Below are positions 21,780 to 23,721 of a stretch of DNA of 23,721 nucleotides, piece by piece. Each line of letters opens with the position of its first letter. Position 1 is the stretch's first letter. The notes under the pieces were generated by a model. The model was not told where the DNA came from. It searched no databases and was given only the letters and a program-made list of their open reading frames with translations. Position numbers and translations under genes: made by a program. The stretch comes from an uncultured Lachnospiraceae bacterium. Its GTDB lineage: Bacteria; Bacillota; Clostridia; Lachnospirales; Lachnospiraceae. Location: positions 1-23,721 of the forward strand of contig CAJTOV010000046.1 in assembly GCA_910577765.1 (NCBI GenBank), read 5' to 3'.

Positions 21780-22895
21780 ATGAAAATCCTGAAACAGATT
21801 ACAGCAGTCCTTACTGCGGCAGCCGTCTGTGCCGCAACACCTGTGCCGGCTTTTGCGGACTACTACAAGGAACCTGCCAATATTAAGGGAGTACTCCTCA
21901 GCAGCGAGTCTGAGGTTGCCAAAGCCGCCGAGCTGGGCGTCTCCCAGGTCATTACCAATTTTCCCATGTCCTGGGCCTACCAGTCCAACATGATGACTGC
22001 CTATGACAGCTTCCTTAATGCCATGAAGAGAGCCGGCCTCTCGGTAACGGTCATTGTTCTCAATGATTTCCCGGCTGCCTCCTATAACCCGGACCTGCTT
22101 CCCGTATCCCAGCCTTCCGGCGCCAGCTACTATGCCTTCAATACCCTGACTGAGGAAGGCGTCCAGGCCACCCGGGAGGTGGCCGGCCGTGTGGTGGGCA
22201 GATTCCACAATCTGGTATCCAACTGGGTCATTGGCAATGAAATCAACGACGGACAGGCCTGGAACTACATCGGTCCCATGGATCTTGATACCTACTGCAC
22301 CCATTACGCAACTGCCTTCCGCACCTGGTATGATGTGATCAAATCCTCCAACCGTCTGGCCCGGGTCTATATTCCCTTTGACTTCCGCTGGAATGTGGGC
22401 CAGGTAGAGGGCTTCAAGTACGGTGCCATGGACATGATGCCCAGGCTCAACAACCTGCTGCGGGATACGGATTACGGCATCGCCTGGCATGCTTATCCGG
22501 AAGAATTTGACAATCCCATCTTCACCGATGACCGCCACGCCCAGGAGAAGGCCAATACCTACATTATCAATCTGAAGAACCTGCACATTCTCACAGACTA
22601 TATGGACCAGGCAGATATGCTGTCCCCTGCCGGTGTCCCCCGCCACCTGATTCTCTCCGAGCAGGGCTTCACCTCCCAGTCCCCGGCCCATGGAGGCGAG
22701 TGCCAGGAATTGCAGGCCCAGTGTATTGTGGAAGCCTACCAGGCCGCGGCTGCCAATCCCCATGTGGAGGCATTTATGCTGAACCGCTTAACGGATGTAC
22801 CTGAGCTGCTCCAGGAAAACTATGCCTTCGGTCTTCTGGACCCCAGCGGCAATAAGAAGCTGAGCTGGGAGGCTTATAAGAATGTGGGGAATTAG
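21780..22895 (+). CDS. Secreted DUF5722-like protein, putative glycoside hydrolase
   Basis: This 371-residue precursor has a clear signal peptide (cleavage after AFA at about residue 26) and no lipobox or cell-wall anchor, so it is probably released. The mature part begins near KGVLLSSESEV and reads as an alpha/beta barrel. SNWVIGNEIND places E154 after a strand, as the acid/base of clan GH-A enzymes, and HLILSEQGFTS places E294 as the nucleophile position. AWHAYPEEF (H237) fits an active-site histidine. The overall pattern resembles DUF5722 proteins, by memory. Substrate is unknown; the catalytic reading is inference. It is the only complete plus-strand gene in the window and stops 12 bases from the convergent HAD gene. 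Confidence 0.65.
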   Translation: MKILKQITAVLTAAAVCAATPVPAFADYYKEPANIKGVLLSSESEVAKAAELGVSQVITNFPMSWAYQSNMMTAYDSFLNAMKRAGLSVTVIVLNDFPAASYNPDLLPVSQPSGASYYAFNTLTEEGVQATREVAGRVVGRFHNLVSNWVIGNEINDGQAWNYIGPMDLDTYCTHYATAFRTWYDVIKSSNRLARVYIPFDFRWNVGQVEGFKYGAMDMMPRLNNLLRDTDYGIAWHAYPEEFDNPIFTDDRHAQEKANTYIINLKNLHILTDYMDQADMLSPAGVPRHLILSEQGFTSQSPAHGGECQELQAQCIVEAYQAAAANPHVEAFMLNRLTDVPELLQENYAFGLLDPSGNKKLSWEAYKNVGN

Positions 22896-22907
22896 TGCAG
22901 CGATGTA

Positions 22908-23564
22908 CTAGCACAAAATTTTCCCAAACACTTCCCTGGGGTCACTGATCACGTACTGGGGATGAAAGCTTTCCAGCTCCGTCCTGTCCCGGAATCCCCA
23001 GGTCACCCCTACCGTCACCAGACCGGCCCCCAGGCCGGTCTGCATGTCGGTACTGGTATCGCCGAAATACAGACATTCCTCCGGCTTTACCCGGAACCGG
23101 TCCAGAATTCTCCTGACTCCTGCCGGGTCAGGCTTTCTGGGAATCCCCGGCTGCTCCCCTGCCACATAATCAAAATATCCTTTCCCAAAGATCGTTTCAA
23201 TATTCTCAACCGTGCGTGCATGGGGCTTGTTGGACAGAACGGCAATGGAGATTCCACGGCTCTTCAAGGCTTCCAGAAGCTCCCGGATTCCGTCATAGGG
23301 CTTTACCTGATACATGCAGTTTTCTGCAAAAAGTTCCATATAGAGAGGCAGACTTTCCTGAAAATGCACCAGTTCTTCATCTCCGCTATAGCGCAGGGCC
23401 CGCTTCATCTGGTTCTTATATCCATCTCCCACAAACTGTTTTATATGGTCCTCATCTACCGGCCCATAGCCAAAATGCTCCAGCACCAGGCTGGTGGTGC
23501 GGGTCAGGGCCTTTAATGTGTCCAGCAAGGTTCCGTCAAGGTCAAAAATGCAGCAGCGAATCAT
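22908..23564 (-). CDS. HAD-family phosphatase, phosphoglycolate phosphatase-like
   Basis: This 218-residue protein has HAD motif I CCIFDLDGTLLDT (nucleophile D8, acid/base D10), motif II VLSNKP (about 113-118), a lysine in GIPRKPDP (motif III) and motif IV YFGDTSTDM. An alpha-helical C1 cap lies between motifs I and II, as in Gph/PGP and pyrophosphatase PpaX relatives. It probably hydrolyses a small phosphometabolite; phosphoglycolate is the default annotation, not demonstrated. I chose ATG at 23564, six bases after AAGGAGG, over the ATG at 23582 that precedes that site. It is monocistronic here. Confidence 0.88.
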   Translation of the reverse strand: MIRCCIFDLDGTLLDTLKALTRTTSLVLEHFGYGPVDEDHIKQFVGDGYKNQMKRALRYSGDEELVHFQESLPLYMELFAENCMYQVKPYDGIRELLEALKSRGISIAVLSNKPHARTVENIETIFGKGYFDYVAGEQPGIPRKPDPAGVRRILDRFRVKPEECLYFGDTSTDMQTGLGAGLVTVGVTWGFRDRTELESFHPQYVISDPREVFGKILC

Positions 23565-23671
23565 GGGAATCCTCCTTATCATCTATAATATGTGTAACAG
23601 TTTACCACATATTTTCATCAAAACCAAGCTTTACATTTTCTTATGGCTGGGGTATAGTGATAGGAAGTTAC

Positions 23672-23721
23672 AGTTCACGGGGCGGGGAAAACTGGACGAA
23701 AACAGACGTCAAGCTGGCTTG
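23672..23721. repeat. Dispersed palindromic repeat, right copy (cut by window edge)
   Basis: These last 50 bases match the reverse complement of 311-360 at 47 of 50 positions, with substitutions at 23685, 23693 and 23715. Only one arm and the loop start are inside the window. The copy lies upstream of the HAD gene and is inverted relative to the left copy. Confidence 0.75.

Noticed and set aside
22885..22925. Possible shared terminator between the DUF5722-like and HAD genes
   Set aside because: GTGC/GCAC with flanking AATT and GGG/CCC can fold, but the stem is broken, overlaps the stop codon and has a weak T-tract. Termination must happen around here, yet the structure is not convincing enough to list.
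1..23721. CRISPR array, rRNA, tRNA, riboswitch or prophage genes
   Set aside because: I looked for regularly spaced repeats, conserved RNA motifs and integrase, portal or transposase proteins and saw none. tRNA absence is by eye and not by a covariance search.

Overview
The window reads as a mid-to-high GC Firmicutes chromosome. It is most likely a Lachnospiraceae-type Clostridium (Enterocloster/Hungatella/Lachnoclostridium-like). This is an inference from YesM/YesN-linked sugar ABC operons, a DUF6106-like membrane protein, strong AAGGAGG ribosome sites, lipoprotein-anchored solute-binding proteins and an AbgB-linked amino-acid importer. Nearly all genes lie on the minus strand. I see no phage, insertion sequence, CRISPR array, rRNA or tRNA.

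Layout, left to right. (1) Positions 3-101 hold the last 32 codons of a plus-strand YafQ-family toxin gene. A hairpin, a 22-bp perfect palindrome and a copy of a dispersed palindromic repeat (284-360) follow it. (2) From 12915 down to 384 runs an alpha-glucoside uptake and degradation locus, all on the minus strand: a GH13 alpha-glucosidase, a GH31 glycosidase, a lipoprotein sugar-binding protein, two MalF/MalG-type permeases, a YesM-type sensor kinase, a YesN-type AraC response regulator, a small two-helix membrane protein and an MsmK/UgpC-type ATPase. The kinase and regulator probably sense an oligosaccharide and activate the locus. The permeases, binding protein and ATPase import it, and the two glycosidases release glucose inside the cell. 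The GH13 and binding-protein genes each carry the same kind of upstream element of about 41 bp, a candidate regulator site. (3) Positions 13083-13133 form a very strong hairpin. It separates this locus from a HicAB toxin-antitoxin pair that has its own promoter and operator-like repeat. (4) ftsH (13855-15714) is followed by a CgeB/YkvP-like glycosyltransferase gene. (5) From 21482 down to 17362 runs an amino-acid-type ABC importer (binding protein, permease, ATPase) ending in an AbgB-like M20 amidohydrolase, which points to uptake and intracellular cleavage of an N-acyl amino acid or peptide-like compound. (6) A divergent plus-strand gene at 21780 encodes a secreted DUF5722-like protein with glutamates placed as in clan GH-A glycosidases. 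It converges on a minus-strand phosphoglycolate-phosphatase-like HAD gene. The right edge of the window (23672-23721) is a second, inverted copy of the repeat seen at 311-360.

Most of the window is conventional gut-Clostridia content. The items most worth a second look are the shared cis element of the glucoside locus, the dispersed palindromic repeat, the abgB-linked importer, the DUF5722-like putative glycosidase, and intergenic hairpins placed just after both binding-protein genes.
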